Virus record (IMG/VR): IMGVR_UViG_3300031576_000034
Span: 1-64,000 of that record
Strand: one strand, 5' to 3'
Length of the DNA stretch: 64,000 nt
Source of the DNA: a virus
Shown in pieces: positions 15,581 through 25,818 of the stretch. A program made the position numbers and the translations under genes. How positions within the stretch are numbered: position 1 is the first letter of the stretch; the number at the start of each line of letters is the position of its first letter. The notes under the pieces were generated by a model, which made no database searches, was not told the origin of the DNA, and saw nothing but the letters and a program-made list of their open reading frames with translations.

Positions 15581-16401
15581 GAGTCGTCCCCCTCCGGGAT
15601 CTCCTCCGGCCCGTCCATCGTGACAACCACGGGCGGCCCCGGCACGAATGACCCAGGTGGCGAGGGGTCGATGCAGACGGGGAGGCCGGGCGTCGGGGGG
15701 CGGTCGCGAGTGTCGTCGAAGATCTCGGCGTGCAGCTTCCCAATCTCGGCCTCCTCCTCGGGCGTGCGCTTCCACACCCACAAGCCGCGCTCGATCGTCT
15801 CGGCGCGTTGGAGCTTCTTCAACTCCTGAAGCACGGATGCTGCGCGCGCGTAGAACTTGGAACGCGGCGGCGGCACTTGATCGAGATTGTAGAGAAACTT
15901 GGCGATCATGCTGACGCTCAAGCCACGCTGATTCCGTTGGAGAAGTCGATACGCGCGGTACTTGCGCGTGCTGCTCTCCTGAAGTTTTGCTCGCTGGCGC
16001 GCGGCGCGGCGATCTCGAGCCTCCACACGTCGATCGTGCTGCTTGAGGAGCGGGTACGCAGTGAAGAGCATCGTCGTGTGGAAAACCACCGCCAATGGAT
16101 CGTCCTGCGATAGCTGAACGCGCAAACCAAGCAAGTCGTGCACGAGGTGCCGTGTCGTGTCGTACCGCTGCGACGGCAGTTCGTGCCAGCGAGGCATGGA
16201 CACACCGAACTTCGCCGCGTACTCGGAGACGGCGTCGAGGGCCGCGACCGTAGCGCCCTCGACCACCTCAGCGAACGGGATGTCGATCTCGTGGTGCGCC
16301 CGGAGTTTGAGGGACCCCTCGCAACGGTAGGCGAGATCGAGTTGCTCGGGCGTGAACTCGGGCATCGGGATGCCGGCCGCTGGCGTAGGGGTATCGGTCA
16401 T
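15577..16401 (-). CDS. candidate replication initiator or regulator beside the origin-like region
   Basis: 274 residues from the ATG at 16401; a start 12 codons upstream is possible. The central part is basic and helical (RRVEARDRRAARQRAKLQ, RKYRAYRLLQRNQRG) with a winged-helix-like stretch (SVSMIAKFLYNLDQVPPP). The end is acidic and Pro-rich. No Rep family is recognised. Its placement directly next to the inverted-repeat array at 16503-16802 is what suggests an initiator. Confidence 0.5.
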   Translation of the reverse strand: MTDTPTPAAGIPMPEFTPEQLDLAYRCEGSLKLRAHHEIDIPFAEVVEGATVAALDAVSEYAAKFGVSMPRWHELPSQRYDTTRHLVHDLLGLRVQLSQDDPLAVVFHTTMLFTAYPLLKQHDRRVEARDRRAARQRAKLQESSTRKYRAYRLLQRNQRGLSVSMIAKFLYNLDQVPPPRSKFYARAASVLQELKKLQRAETIERGLWVWKRTPEEEAEIGKLHAEIFDDTRDRPPTPGLPVCIDPSPPGSFVPGPPVVVTMDGPEEIPEGDDS

Positions 16402-16502
16402 AAAAGCTACGATAACCTGGGCAGCCGACAAAAGCAAAGCTCAACTAGGGCCGAAAAGCTTAGATCAGTCGATATAAGCTTATAAAGCCGTCCCAACTGC
16501 GG

Positions 16503-16802
16503 AGGTGTCGCAAGGTGTCGCAATGTACCTGTGTGACACCCACAGACCGCTAACTGCTCGGGTATGTTACACAATACACACCGTTTTCGTGGTGTCACAG
16601 GATAAAGGGGGGTACCCCGTGTTGGCCGAAAAACGTACCCATAGCCCGAGACCCCCCACGTAAATGGCACACACCCTCACCCCCCCTTTTTTGAGTGACA
16701 CCCCCCTTCTTCCTTATAAAGAAGCTATTTTTTTCTATAAATACAGAGGGATGGCGGGGTGGGGGGTGTCACACAGGTCCATTGCGACACCTTGTGACAC
16801 CC
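16503..16802. other. origin-like region: 39-bp inverted repeat around an AT-rich tract
   Basis: Arms 16503-16541 and 16764-16802 are inverted copies with 36 of 39 positions matching. They are built from a 9-mer, GGTGTC(G/A)CA, which occurs at 16504, 16514, 16591 and 16765 and in reverse at 16532, 16694, 16784 and 16794. Adjacent copies are spaced 10 bp. The centre contains an AT-rich stretch at 16711-16745 (CTTATAAAG, TTTTTTTCTATAAATA), rare in this GC-rich sequence. Iterons plus an AT-rich unwinding zone next to a candidate initiator suggest a replication origin. No gene is called in 16402-16862. A 12-bp palindrome, TATAAGCTTATA, lies at 16473-16484. Confidence 0.6.
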
Positions 16803-16862
16803 CCCACCGTCTTTTTAGGCCGTTGACGACCGCCCGGACGCCATGCCACGGTCAGCCTCCGG

Positions 16863-17231
16863 ATGCCCAACGCAGGCCCATACCGCTGCCCCCCGCCGTC
16901 CGCTCCGAGCCCGTCGGCATGGCGACGGAGGATCCGCCGAGTCCTCGGCGGGGCCTTGTGCGCGGTCCTCGGCCACCGATGGAACGTCAGCCGGACGTTC
17001 TTCGTCGGAGCTGCGGCCTGGCGACGACTTGCACCGTTTTCGGAAACGAATGGATGCGATGCGGATTGTCGATGGTGCGGGCTTGAGATACGCAATTTCG
17101 ATGATGCGTCGGCACCGCGAATCGAAACCAACAACGCGCGCGCACTCAACAACGCACTTGACGATACGCTCGACGATGTGACGGCAATCGCTTCCCGCGT
17201 CGCAGCTCGTCAAGCCCGACGGAAGCGCTGA
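16863..17231 (+). CDS. small zinc-ribbon-like phage protein
   Basis: 122 residues. CAVLGHRWN followed later by CDADCRWCGLE resembles small phage proteins with a C-x-LGH-x-W ... C-x-x-C pattern (DUF1660 type). The N-terminal part is basic. The remainder is helical and polar (NNALDDTLDDVTAIA). It starts just after the origin-like region and is the first gene of the rightward block. Confidence 0.55.
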   Translation: MPNAGPYRCPPPSAPSPSAWRRRIRRVLGGALCAVLGHRWNVSRTFFVGAAAWRRLAPFSETNGCDADCRWCGLEIRNFDDASAPRIETNNARALNNALDDTLDDVTAIASRVAARQARRKR

Positions 17232-17278
17232 CGACCTCACCGATGTCGCGGTGGTCGGGCTCGAGATCGCGGCGCGCC

Positions 17279-17353
17279 GAAGCCGACTCCTCCGAAGCCG
17301 ACTCCTCCGAAGCCGACTCCTCCGAAGCCGACTCCTCCGAAGCCGACTCCTCC
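17279..17353 (+). repeat. five perfect 15-bp tandem repeats
   Basis: The unit GAAGCCGACTCCTCC occurs five times without change and runs straight into a copy of the dispersed element. The reverse strand would encode GVGFG pentapeptides and another frame EESAS, but no convincing gene frame surrounds them. The absence of spacers rules out CRISPR. Confidence 0.85.
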
Positions 17354-17392
17354 GAAGGGGGCCCAGAGCACGCCGGAATCGACCACCCAAGG
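17354..17392 (+). repeat. dispersed 40-bp element, copy A
   Basis: It begins GAAGGGGGCCCAGAGCAC and ends CGACCACCCAAGG. It matches copies at 37539, 51509 (same strand) and 36844, 50911 and 62256 (opposite strand). Here it lies between the 15-bp and 10-bp tandem repeats in non-coding sequence. The last bases differ (AAGGCA instead of AAGGAG), so it offers no ribosome-binding site. Confidence 0.8.
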
Positions 17393-17420
17393 CAGCCAGT
17401 GCTCAAGCCTTGAATACTTC

Positions 17421-17500
17421 CGCACGCAACCGCACGCAACCGCACGCAACCGCACGCTTCCGCACGCTTCCGCACACTATCGCACACTTCCGCACACCGC
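17421..17500 (+). repeat. eight phased 10-bp tandem repeats
   Basis: Eight consecutive decamers are seen: CGCACGCAAC three times, CGCACGCTTC twice, then CGCACACTAT, CGCACACTTC and CGCACACCGC. The CGCAC core is invariant and the register is exactly 10 bp, so a protein would contact one face of the helix. They may be iterons of the origin region or an operator array for the rightward genes. Confidence 0.8.
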
Positions 17501-17952
17501 CCTACATTGCGAACCTTTTCGGGTAGTTGTAGGCGTAAGTGGTGCGTCCGGTCCCGTCCTCGACTGTTGGTAGTGATCCCACGCTGCTCGAGCGTCGCTA
17601 CCTACCAGCCCACCCCGACCCCTCCCGGCTCGGGCTCGGCGCGTTCCTAGACGCCCGCCTGACAGCTCGCGGCGCACAGCGGCGGGAAAGCTCGCTTGCC
17701 TCCCGCTCGGGCCTGAGGGCTGGCGCGAGGGGGCTGCGACGCGGCGCGCGCGGCCTACGGGCGTGCGGGCGCCTTCGGGAGGGGGCCGGTGGGGGCGGGG
17801 CCGGCGCACGCTGCCATAGTCTGTGACTATCGAAACAGGCATAGCCAAGCACTATTGCTAACTGGAAAATGATAGACTCCGGCTACGACGGGGGCCGAAA
17901 ACCCCTTGACGCGAACCCACAGTTACCTACCTTCGCCCACACTCGGAGCCCC
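17501..17952. other. gene-free leader of the rightward block
   Basis: About 450 bases without a supported gene. The first part is GC-rich. A perfect palindrome, ATAGTC-TGT-GACTAT, lies at 17816-17830, followed by a less GC-rich stretch (CACTATTGCTAACTGG, then AAAATGATAGACTCC) that could hold the promoter of the operon beginning at 17953. Reverse-strand frames here lack sensible composition and were not called. Confidence 0.5.
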
Positions 17953-18327
17953 GTGACCGCCATCGTCCGCAGCCGATTCGCCCGCATCCTCGCCTGGTTG
18001 GCGCGGATCGTCTTCTTCTGGCGCGAGGAGCCGCGATGCGGCAACTGTCGGTACTTCGATCGCGCGGCCTTCGTCGCAACGGTCTCACCGATTTTCGCGC
18101 AGGCGATGGCGGTCATCTCGCCCGATCAGCTTTTGAACCAGAAGCGCGGCAGGCGTGATCCCGAGACGATGGCCGTGCTCGACGACACGCCCGACGATGT
18201 GTCCCTTGCGCTCAAGGGGCGCATGCACACCTGGGATCGCTACGGCGCGTGCGGGATGAAGAACGCGGGCGTCTTCGAGGGTTTCCTCTGCGAGCAGTAC
18301 CGCAGGGGGCGGAACAGCACGGAATGA
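17953..18327 (+). CDS. Cys-containing small phage protein
   Basis: 124 residues from GTG 17953. An ATG at 17869 would add 28 residues but has no clear ribosome-binding site. A hydrophobic N-terminus (FARILAWLARIVFFW) is followed by CGNCRYF and later GACGMKNAG and a final Cys. This is the C-x-x-C...C...C spacing of small metal-binding phage proteins. It overlaps the next gene by ATGA, and that gene has a similar Cys layout. Confidence 0.55.
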   Translation: MTAIVRSRFARILAWLARIVFFWREEPRCGNCRYFDRAAFVATVSPIFAQAMAVISPDQLLNQKRGRRDPETMAVLDDTPDDVSLALKGRMHTWDRYGACGMKNAGVFEGFLCEQYRRGRNSTE

Positions 18328-18728
18328 CCGACGAGAAGAAATACGACGCCGAGTATTTCGATCGGCGTATGAACGATCCGGACGAGATTGCGAAGATCCC
18401 CGATCTCACGGCTCCGAACGTCGGGACGATCCCACTCGTGAGGAAGGCGTCGGCGAACGAACTCAAGATCTTCGCCGATCAAGGGCAGCGCCTCTGTCTG
18501 ACGTGCAGCAACTTCAAGCACCGCGAGGGCCAGGAGTCGATGCGCAGGCAGAAGTTCGTCGCGCGGCTCGTCCACGAGTTGTGGGGCAAGCGCGCGACCG
18601 AGTACCTCACCGACGCCCCGCAGAACATGGGGCTCTGCGCTGCGCGGAGCACGCCGCGCGATGAGGTGCTCGTCGGGCCGAGCACGCCGGCCTGCCCTTC
18701 GTACAAGAAGAACCCCTTTCAGCGATGA
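18324..18728 (+). CDS. Cys-containing phage protein
   Basis: 134 residues. LCLTCSNF, GLCAARSTP and ACPSYK give four Cys in the order C-x-x-C...C...C, as in the preceding gene, so both may be iron-sulfur or zinc proteins with related folds. The N-terminal 50 residues are charged. Coupled by ATGA overlaps on both sides. Confidence 0.65.
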   Translation: MTDEKKYDAEYFDRRMNDPDEIAKIPDLTAPNVGTIPLVRKASANELKIFADQGQRLCLTCSNFKHREGQESMRRQKFVARLVHELWGKRATEYLTDAPQNMGLCAARSTPRDEVLVGPSTPACPSYKKNPFQR

Positions 18729-19069
18729 CGATGATGACTCACCTCCTCTGGGCCGCCTCCCTCGTCGTCGTCGTTTACGGCGTGACGACCTCGCCGCTCC
18801 TCTCCGTCCCCCGCATGTATCTTTCGCTCGTTCATCCGCTCTTCGAGGGCTTCGTCTACTGCGCGGTGTGCGTCGGCTTCTGGGCGGCCATCGTCCTCGA
18901 ACTCATGCTTCGACCGTTCGACAGTTTTCTGGAAGCAGCCGTCTTCGGAGCGGCAGGCACCCACATTCTGACGGCAGCACTCCCGCGGTTTTTGCCGAGC
19001 GCTCACGAGATAGAAGGCCCGATCATCGACGAACTTCGAGAAGTTCGCAGAAAGCTCAAGGAGAACTAG
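18725..19069 (+). CDS. small multi-pass membrane protein (DUF1360-like)
   Basis: 114 residues with membrane segments at about 7-27 (LLWAASLVVVVYGV), 43-62 (FVYCAVCVGFWAAIVLEL) and 70-90. The C-x-x-C-VGFW core resembles DUF1360 membrane proteins of bacteria and phages. The polar helical tail ends in LREVRRKLKEN. Function is unknown in the family. Confidence 0.65.
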   Translation: MTMMTHLLWAASLVVVVYGVTTSPLLSVPRMYLSLVHPLFEGFVYCAVCVGFWAAIVLELMLRPFDSFLEAAVFGAAGTHILTAALPRFLPSAHEIEGPIIDELREVRRKLKEN

Positions 19070-19708
19070 ATGGACCCCACACAGAACCAGCTTCAGCAGA
19101 TCCTCGGAGTGCTCAAGTCAATCGGGCTCGACGAGGCCGCGATGGGACGCCTCGGCGACAAGCTCGTCAACGTGTCCAAGGCAGTGGGGGATTTCTTCGT
19201 CCAGCGGCTCGAGACCGACGCGAACTACGCCGCCGGCATCGGCGAGCTGGCGAGGACCGCCAAGTTCCGTGCCGAGCACAGCCAGCATCTCGAAAAGGAG
19301 CTTCACCGGTTCGAGGATCGCGTCTGCGACGCAGAGGAGCGGATCCTCGGTGCTGCGAGCCTGCTCGGCACCATGATCGCGCTCGCGCAGGATCCCGCGT
19401 TCGGGCTCACCGACGAGCAGCGCACGCAGGCCGTTGCGGGTCTTCGCGGCGTGCTCTCGGCGCTCGACTACGAGACGACGCGTGCAGCGCCCGAGGTCGT
19501 CAACCCGCCGGAGGGCGCGGAGACGCACCGCGGCACTGCGGAGTGCATCAACGGCCACGAGTGGCCCTGCGCCTGGTACGTCGCGAGGGTGGCCTTTGGG
19601 CCCGTTTCTACGAGCAGGCGGATCGTGTTCCCGGAGCGGTGCGACAAGTGCGGTGAGCGCTGGAACGAGATCGACACCGAGGAGCCGCTCACGGGCGAGC
19701 CGTCCTGA
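19070..19708 (+). CDS. helical protein with C-terminal zinc ribbon
   Basis: 212 residues. The first 140 are helical and coiled-coil-like (LEKELHRFEDRVCDAEERIL). A C-terminal ribbon has CINGHEWPC and CDKCGERW, four Cys with His. It begins directly after the previous stop. It may partner with the 620-residue protein that follows 14 bases later. Confidence 0.6.
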   Translation: MDPTQNQLQQILGVLKSIGLDEAAMGRLGDKLVNVSKAVGDFFVQRLETDANYAAGIGELARTAKFRAEHSQHLEKELHRFEDRVCDAEERILGAASLLGTMIALAQDPAFGLTDEQRTQAVAGLRGVLSALDYETTRAAPEVVNPPEGAETHRGTAECINGHEWPCAWYVARVAFGPVSTSRRIVFPERCDKCGERWNEIDTEEPLTGEPS

Positions 19709-19722
19709 GCACGGAGAACGAG

Positions 19723-21585
<1,863 letters not shown>

Positions 21586-21594
21586 GAGGCATCG

Positions 21595-21861
21595 ATGGCC
21601 GATGTGGAAATCGAGTACGGATCGGCCGATGTGGAAATCGAGTACGGATCGATCCCCGACGATCACATCTCCGTGTGGTTCCAAATCCCGCCGGCCGTGG
21701 CGACGCTCGTTCGCGATCTGTTGCCGCACGTCGATTTCGATCGCGTGCAGATCGTCGTCGTCGTTCCTGCGGCGCTGCTCCCGCATTGGCGTCGCGCCAT
21801 CCCGTACGATGCAATCTGGGCGGAGAGCGATCCGTTCACGGTGATGGTAGAACTCGGTTGA
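21595..21861 (+). CDS. small protein with perfect 9-residue N-terminal duplication
   Basis: 88 residues. ADVEIEYGS occurs twice in tandem right after the start Met, encoded by two identical 27-bp units (21598-21624 and 21625-21651). Identity at every third position means the duplication is recent. The rest looks like a compact alpha/beta domain (VWFQIPPAVATLVRDLLPHV). GGAGGC before the ATG is a ribosome-binding site. Confidence 0.65.
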   Translation: MADVEIEYGSADVEIEYGSIPDDHISVWFQIPPAVATLVRDLLPHVDFDRVQIVVVVPAALLPHWRRAIPYDAIWAESDPFTVMVELG

Positions 21862-21901
21862 CATCGCGGCGCGGCCTGCCGTACACGTCGTCTCGGGTGC
21901 A

Positions 21902-23527
21902 ATGAGCTGGTCCCGGTACGAGATCCCGGACGATCCGGAGTGGCGTTCGCTCGCTCGCGAGGCGGCTGAGGTCCCCGGGATCCGTGCGGACTACGCTGCG
22001 AGCCCGCCGCGAATCGAGTTGCCGAGCAACGCGGCGACGTTCTGGCCGCCAGCGAAGAGCGCGCCGCGTTTCTCCGCGACGATGGATCCGCCGGCCACGT
22101 CGCTTCTTCGCGGGTACCAGAAGCGCGCCGTCGACTTCATCCTCAACGCGCAGCGCGTTGTGCTTGCGGACTCCCCCGGCGTTGGCAAGAGTAGGGTCGC
22201 TGCGTTGGCCGCTTTGAACTTCCACGCGAAGCTCGGTCGCGGACCGATCCTCATCATCGGCCCCCAGCACCTCCGTCGTTCCTGGTACGAGGAGTTACGG
22301 CGTGTCGGTCTTCTTTCAGAGGAGAACGATCCGAGGTGGTGTGTGCTTCGCACCGTCAACAAATCTTCCGCGCTCGCTGAGGATCTGTGGCGGCCGGACG
22401 CGCAGTTCTACTTCTGCCATTACGAGATCCTGCACGCGTGGTGGGACCGGCTCTACCCGCTGCGGTTCGCGGCATCGATTCTCGACGAAGCGCACCTCGT
22501 CAAGAACTGGCGAACGCGCCGTGCGCAGGCCGTCGCTCTCGCTTGCGGCGCAACGCCGATGCGGATCGTTCTGACTGGAACGCCACTCCTCAACCGGCCG
22601 TCGGAGCTGCATTCCCTCCTCTCGCTCGCGACGGGCAAGTTTACGTGGGGCACGCCGTCCGAGTTTCTCGTCCGCTACTGCGGCGGCAAGAAGAACAAGT
22701 ACAACGGGGTCGAGAACGCAGCGGGCCTCGATACGCACCCGGAGGAGTTGCGAGCGCGTCTCGACACGTGCTTCATCCGCCGGACGATCGAGGACGTAGG
22801 ACTGGATCTCCCTCCGCTCACGAGGGAATCGATCCTCGTCGAGCCGGAAGCGGAGGAGCTGAAGAAGTACGCGTCGCTCTTTGACGGCTACGATCCCAAG
22901 GCGATCCTCGACGCGCTCCTCGATCGGCGCGGCAGCACGCAGACGTTCGCGATGCTCGATCGCGCGCGCAAGCTCGCCTCCGGGATGAAGCTGCGGGCGA
23001 CGCTTCGGGAGTGTGAGTCCGCTCTCGCGGCCGGCGAGCAGGGCGTCGTCTTCACCTGGCTCAAGGTCGTCGCGAAGCACATCGGCGGCGTGTACGGGCA
23101 GTGCATCACGGGGGAGATGACGCAGGATCAGCGGGACGTGACGCTTACGGAGTTTCTCCGTCGCGCGGCGGACCGGGAGCCGGCCTTGCTGGCGGCGACG
23201 TACGGCTCGTTGTCCGTGGGCGTCAACCTCCAAGTTGCGCGCATCGTCATCCTGCACGACCTCGACTGGACCCCCGCGACGCTTCTCCAGGCCGAGGCAC
23301 GCGTCTACCGCTCCGGCCAAACGCGGCCGGTCCTCTCCAAGTGGATCCTCGCAAAAGGGACGCTCGACGAGTACCTCGCGCAGATCCTCCTTGCGAAAGC
23401 CGACGTGATCGCGAAGACGCTCGGTGACCGCGAACCGCAGAAGCTCTCGGAAGTTCTCGGATCCGTCCGTCCCGAAACTGCATTCGATCGATTCTTCGAT
23501 GAGTTGAAGCGATGGAGGCAGAACTAA
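21902..23527 (+). CDS. SNF2-family DEAH helicase
   Basis: 541 residues. Motif I is DSPGVGKSR near 98, motif II is ILDEAHLVKN, motif III is LTGTPLLNRPSEL, and the second RecA domain ends with LLQAEARVYRSGQTRPV (motifs V-VI: Q-x-x-AR-x-x-R-x-GQ). This is the phage SNF2/SWI2 type, thought to assist replication or recombination by translocating on duplex DNA. It opens the replication block; its stop shares a base with the next ATG (TAATG). Confidence 0.9.
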   Translation: MSWSRYEIPDDPEWRSLAREAAEVPGIRADYAASPPRIELPSNAATFWPPAKSAPRFSATMDPPATSLLRGYQKRAVDFILNAQRVVLADSPGVGKSRVAALAALNFHAKLGRGPILIIGPQHLRRSWYEELRRVGLLSEENDPRWCVLRTVNKSSALAEDLWRPDAQFYFCHYEILHAWWDRLYPLRFAASILDEAHLVKNWRTRRAQAVALACGATPMRIVLTGTPLLNRPSELHSLLSLATGKFTWGTPSEFLVRYCGGKKNKYNGVENAAGLDTHPEELRARLDTCFIRRTIEDVGLDLPPLTRESILVEPEAEELKKYASLFDGYDPKAILDALLDRRGSTQTFAMLDRARKLASGMKLRATLRECESALAAGEQGVVFTWLKVVAKHIGGVYGQCITGEMTQDQRDVTLTEFLRRAADREPALLAATYGSLSVGVNLQVARIVILHDLDWTPATLLQAEARVYRSGQTRPVLSKWILAKGTLDEYLAQILLAKADVIAKTLGDREPQKLSEVLGSVRPETAFDRFFDELKRWRQN

Positions 23528-24303
23528 TGGGTGGTCGTCGTCGAGCCGAGAAGGCATCCAAGAACGTCGCTCGCACCGACTGGGGCACGCCGCTTCCGGT
23601 GCTCGAGTGCGTGCGCGAGTGCGGGCCGATCGGTCTCGATCCTTGCACCAACGAGAGCAGCGTCGTGTACGCGAAGGCGGCGTACTTCAAGTCGCCGGAC
23701 GTTGACACGGATCGTTTGGATACGGAGCACGCGCGGAAACGCGCGCTAGGCCGTGCGCAGTGGAAGAGTGCGGAGGACGTTCTCGCCGTACGTGGCGCGC
23801 TTGTGCAACGCGCCCAGACCGAATCGCTGCAGGTTGTCGAGCAAGTGATCCCCGGAGACGGTCTGCTCGACCCGTGGCACACTGACCGCGGCTCTACTTA
23901 CGTCAACCACCCCTTCTCTGCCGAGATGGTCGAGTGCTGGGACGGCAAGAAGCGTCGAACCAACGAAGCGTGGGCGCGCCGGGCAGCGCAGCAAGCCCCG
24001 TCGTGTCCGAACGACATCTTCGTCCTCACCCCCGCGAACCCCTGCTCGCTCTGGTGGAAGTGGTACTGGGACTACGCGTCGCTCATCTGCTTCTGGGACG
24101 GGCGATTGCAGTTTCTCGGGGCGGAGTTCACGGCGGACTTCGAGGTGGCGCTCGTCTGGTTCCAGGGTGATGATCCACTTGCGGAGGCGGGCTGGCGGCT
24201 CGTTCACGCGTCACATGTGGGAGCGGCTCTCGCGAAGCGCGGGAGGGTTGTGAATGCACGTACGGCCGGGTACGCGGGATCGCGTCGGAAAGAGACGCCG
24301 TGA
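23527..24303 (+). CDS. phage Dam-like N6-adenine DNA methyltransferase
   Basis: 258 residues from the ATG overlapping the helicase stop. TDWGTPLPVL near the N-terminus, GLDPCTN, DGLLDPW, VNHPFS and FVLTPANPCSLWWKWYW follow the order of phage DNA N-6-adenine methylases. The catalytic (D/N)PP(Y/F) motif reads NHPF here, and about 50 extra residues separate the N-terminal part from DGLL. Both are unusual, and activity may be altered. Likely role: modification of phage DNA. Confidence 0.8.
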   Translation: MGGRRRAEKASKNVARTDWGTPLPVLECVRECGPIGLDPCTNESSVVYAKAAYFKSPDVDTDRLDTEHARKRALGRAQWKSAEDVLAVRGALVQRAQTESLQVVEQVIPGDGLLDPWHTDRGSTYVNHPFSAEMVECWDGKKRRTNEAWARRAAQQAPSCPNDIFVLTPANPCSLWWKWYWDYASLICFWDGRLQFLGAEFTADFEVALVWFQGDDPLAEAGWRLVHASHVGAALAKRGRVVNARTAGYAGSRRKETP

Positions 24304-25301
24304 GCATCATCTCCGTCGGCGGCCTCCCCGTCCGCCGCCTCCCCGAGGAAGTCCTCGGCATCGAGGGCGGCCCCTCCCGTCGCGGCTCGACGTACTGGTC
24401 GCGCTTCCTGCACTGCGAGTTCGAGCATTACCTCTCGAACGTCTTGAGCTGGGGCGCGGAACAGATGACTGAGCCGCTCACGACGGGGATCGTCTGGCAT
24501 CACGGCCTCGAGCGGTACTACCTCGACAGGCAAGCGTGGCAGGAGAGTGCGCTTGCGCAGGATCCGAACCTCGACAAGCGGGACCCGCACTTTCTGTGTG
24601 GGAACTCCGGGGGTCCTGCGGCGTTCTATGAAGCGATCCAGCCGTTCTCCTCGGAGCCCGGATACGAGGAGATCTACGAGACGATCGCCAGGATGGCCGA
24701 GGCGTACATCGCGAAGTGGCGCTTCGAGTCGTTCGAGATCCTCGCGGTCGAGGACACGATGGAGGTCTCCTCGCCGCTCGAATACTCGTCGCGGCTCGAT
24801 CTCATCGTCGTCGACTGGGCGACGCGCATCCCAGCGACGCGCATCATCGAACACAAGAGCACCTACCGGATGGACCACTACGTCCTCGAGGGCTACACGC
24901 AGGATCTCCAGACCCTCGGCCAGGTGTACGTGTTCGAGAAGTTCGTCGACCTCGAGAAGTACCCGCCTTTCATCGGCTCGCTCGTCAACGTGACGAGCAA
25001 GACGAAGAATCCGGAGTGCGAGCGGATCCACGTCCAGCCGAGCCCGGAAGCGCTCAACGTCTGGGAGCGCGCGATGCTTGCTCATGCGCGGAGAAGCGAA
25101 CAGGCTGAGAAGGAAACGGATCACCACTACGCGAAGAACTACGCGGCGTGCACGCGCAGGTACGGCCGGTGCGAGTTCTTCGACCTCTGCCGCTCCTTTC
25201 CGTCCGTGGATGAGACGATGGCGCGTAGCATGACGACGGCGGGCGAGTTGCCGCCGGGGTACAAGGTGCGGCTCAACGTCTGGAAGGAGGATGCGCGATG
25301 A
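24300..25301 (+). CDS. Cas4/RecB-like PD-(D/E)XK nuclease
   Basis: 333 residues from GTG 24300. RLDLIVVDW followed by RIIEHKSTYR gives the D...E-x-K core. GYTQDLQTLGQVYVF follows as in the QxxxY motif, and CTRRYGRCEFFDLC near the C-terminus carries Cys suited to an iron-sulfur cluster. Phage proteins of this type serve as recombination exonucleases with Sak4-like ATPases, as the genes downstream suggest. There is no CRISPR array. Confidence 0.85.
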   Translation: MSIISVGGLPVRRLPEEVLGIEGGPSRRGSTYWSRFLHCEFEHYLSNVLSWGAEQMTEPLTTGIVWHHGLERYYLDRQAWQESALAQDPNLDKRDPHFLCGNSGGPAAFYEAIQPFSSEPGYEEIYETIARMAEAYIAKWRFESFEILAVEDTMEVSSPLEYSSRLDLIVVDWATRIPATRIIEHKSTYRMDHYVLEGYTQDLQTLGQVYVFEKFVDLEKYPPFIGSLVNVTSKTKNPECERIHVQPSPEALNVWERAMLAHARRSEQAEKETDHHYAKNYAACTRRYGRCEFFDLCRSFPSVDETMARSMTTAGELPPGYKVRLNVWKEDAR

Positions 25302-25555
25302 GTATTCGAGTGATCTACCAGTGTGACGCGTGTGAACGAACGGCCGAGGCCGGAGCCGGCCGACGGTCGGCTCCGAAAGGTTGGAAGACGCTTGAGCGAC
25401 CCCACGTCCACAGCGGCATCGTGGGGCTGCGCTGGCGACGTCACACGCGAACGATCGTCGCGTGCCCGAGCCCGGTGTGCCGCAAGCAACTCGGCAGCCG
25501 TGTCAAGCCGGTCGGGCCGACGTGGGCCAAGTTGCGTGGGACGTTCGTCGGATGA
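25298..25555 (+). CDS. small zinc-finger-like protein
   Basis: 85 residues with CDACERTAEAG and ACPSPVCRK as two Cys pairs, separated by a basic segment (RWRRHTRT). It is coupled by an ATGA overlap to the nuclease gene and to the next gene. Probably a small metal-binding DNA-associated protein; function unknown. Confidence 0.6.
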   Translation: MSIRVIYQCDACERTAEAGAGRRSAPKGWKTLERPHVHSGIVGLRWRRHTRTIVACPSPVCRKQLGSRVKPVGPTWAKLRGTFVG

Positions 25556-25818
25556 ACGTCACGATCCACAAGCACATCCCTGACGCCGCTTCCCTCCGCT
25601 CCGCCGACTGCTACCGCGTCTTCGTAGATACGGGAGAATCTGTCTGCGGGAAGCTCGTTCGGGCGCGGTGGGTGGTCGATCTCGGTGACGGCACCGACGA
25701 CGATCGGCTTCGTACGCTCCTGGGGGGCCTCCCGGCGGGGAAGTACTGGGTCTACCACCTGCTCAAGTCGATCACGAAGGGGCGGAGTAGGGTCACGTGG
25801 GGGGAGCCCAAGACGTGA
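25552..25818 (+). CDS. hypothetical protein
   Basis: 88 residues starting MNVTIHKHIPDAASLRSAD. Beta-rich with two Cys; no known motif. Overlaps both neighbours by four bases, within the replication operon. Confidence 0.6.
   Translation: MNVTIHKHIPDAASLRSADCYRVFVDTGESVCGKLVRARWVVDLGDGTDDDRLRTLLGGLPAGKYWVYHLLKSITKGRSRVTWGEPKT

Noticed and set aside
17237-17455. Reverse-strand frame with five GVGFG (elastin-like) repeats
   Set aside because: It is just the 15-bp tandem repeat read in one frame. The flanks are GTGCG decamers and a dispersed element, there is no ribosome-binding site, and another frame is equally open.
17279-17500. CRISPR array
   Set aside because: The units are directly abutting, with no spacers, and are only 10 or 15 bp long. 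No cas genes are present; the Cas4-like protein is a phage recombination nuclease type.
17501-17952. Protein-coding frames in the GC-rich leader
   Set aside because: Frames on both strands are long only because stop codons are rare at this GC content. Composition is Arg/Pro/Gly-biased, and no ribosome-binding site or coupling is seen.
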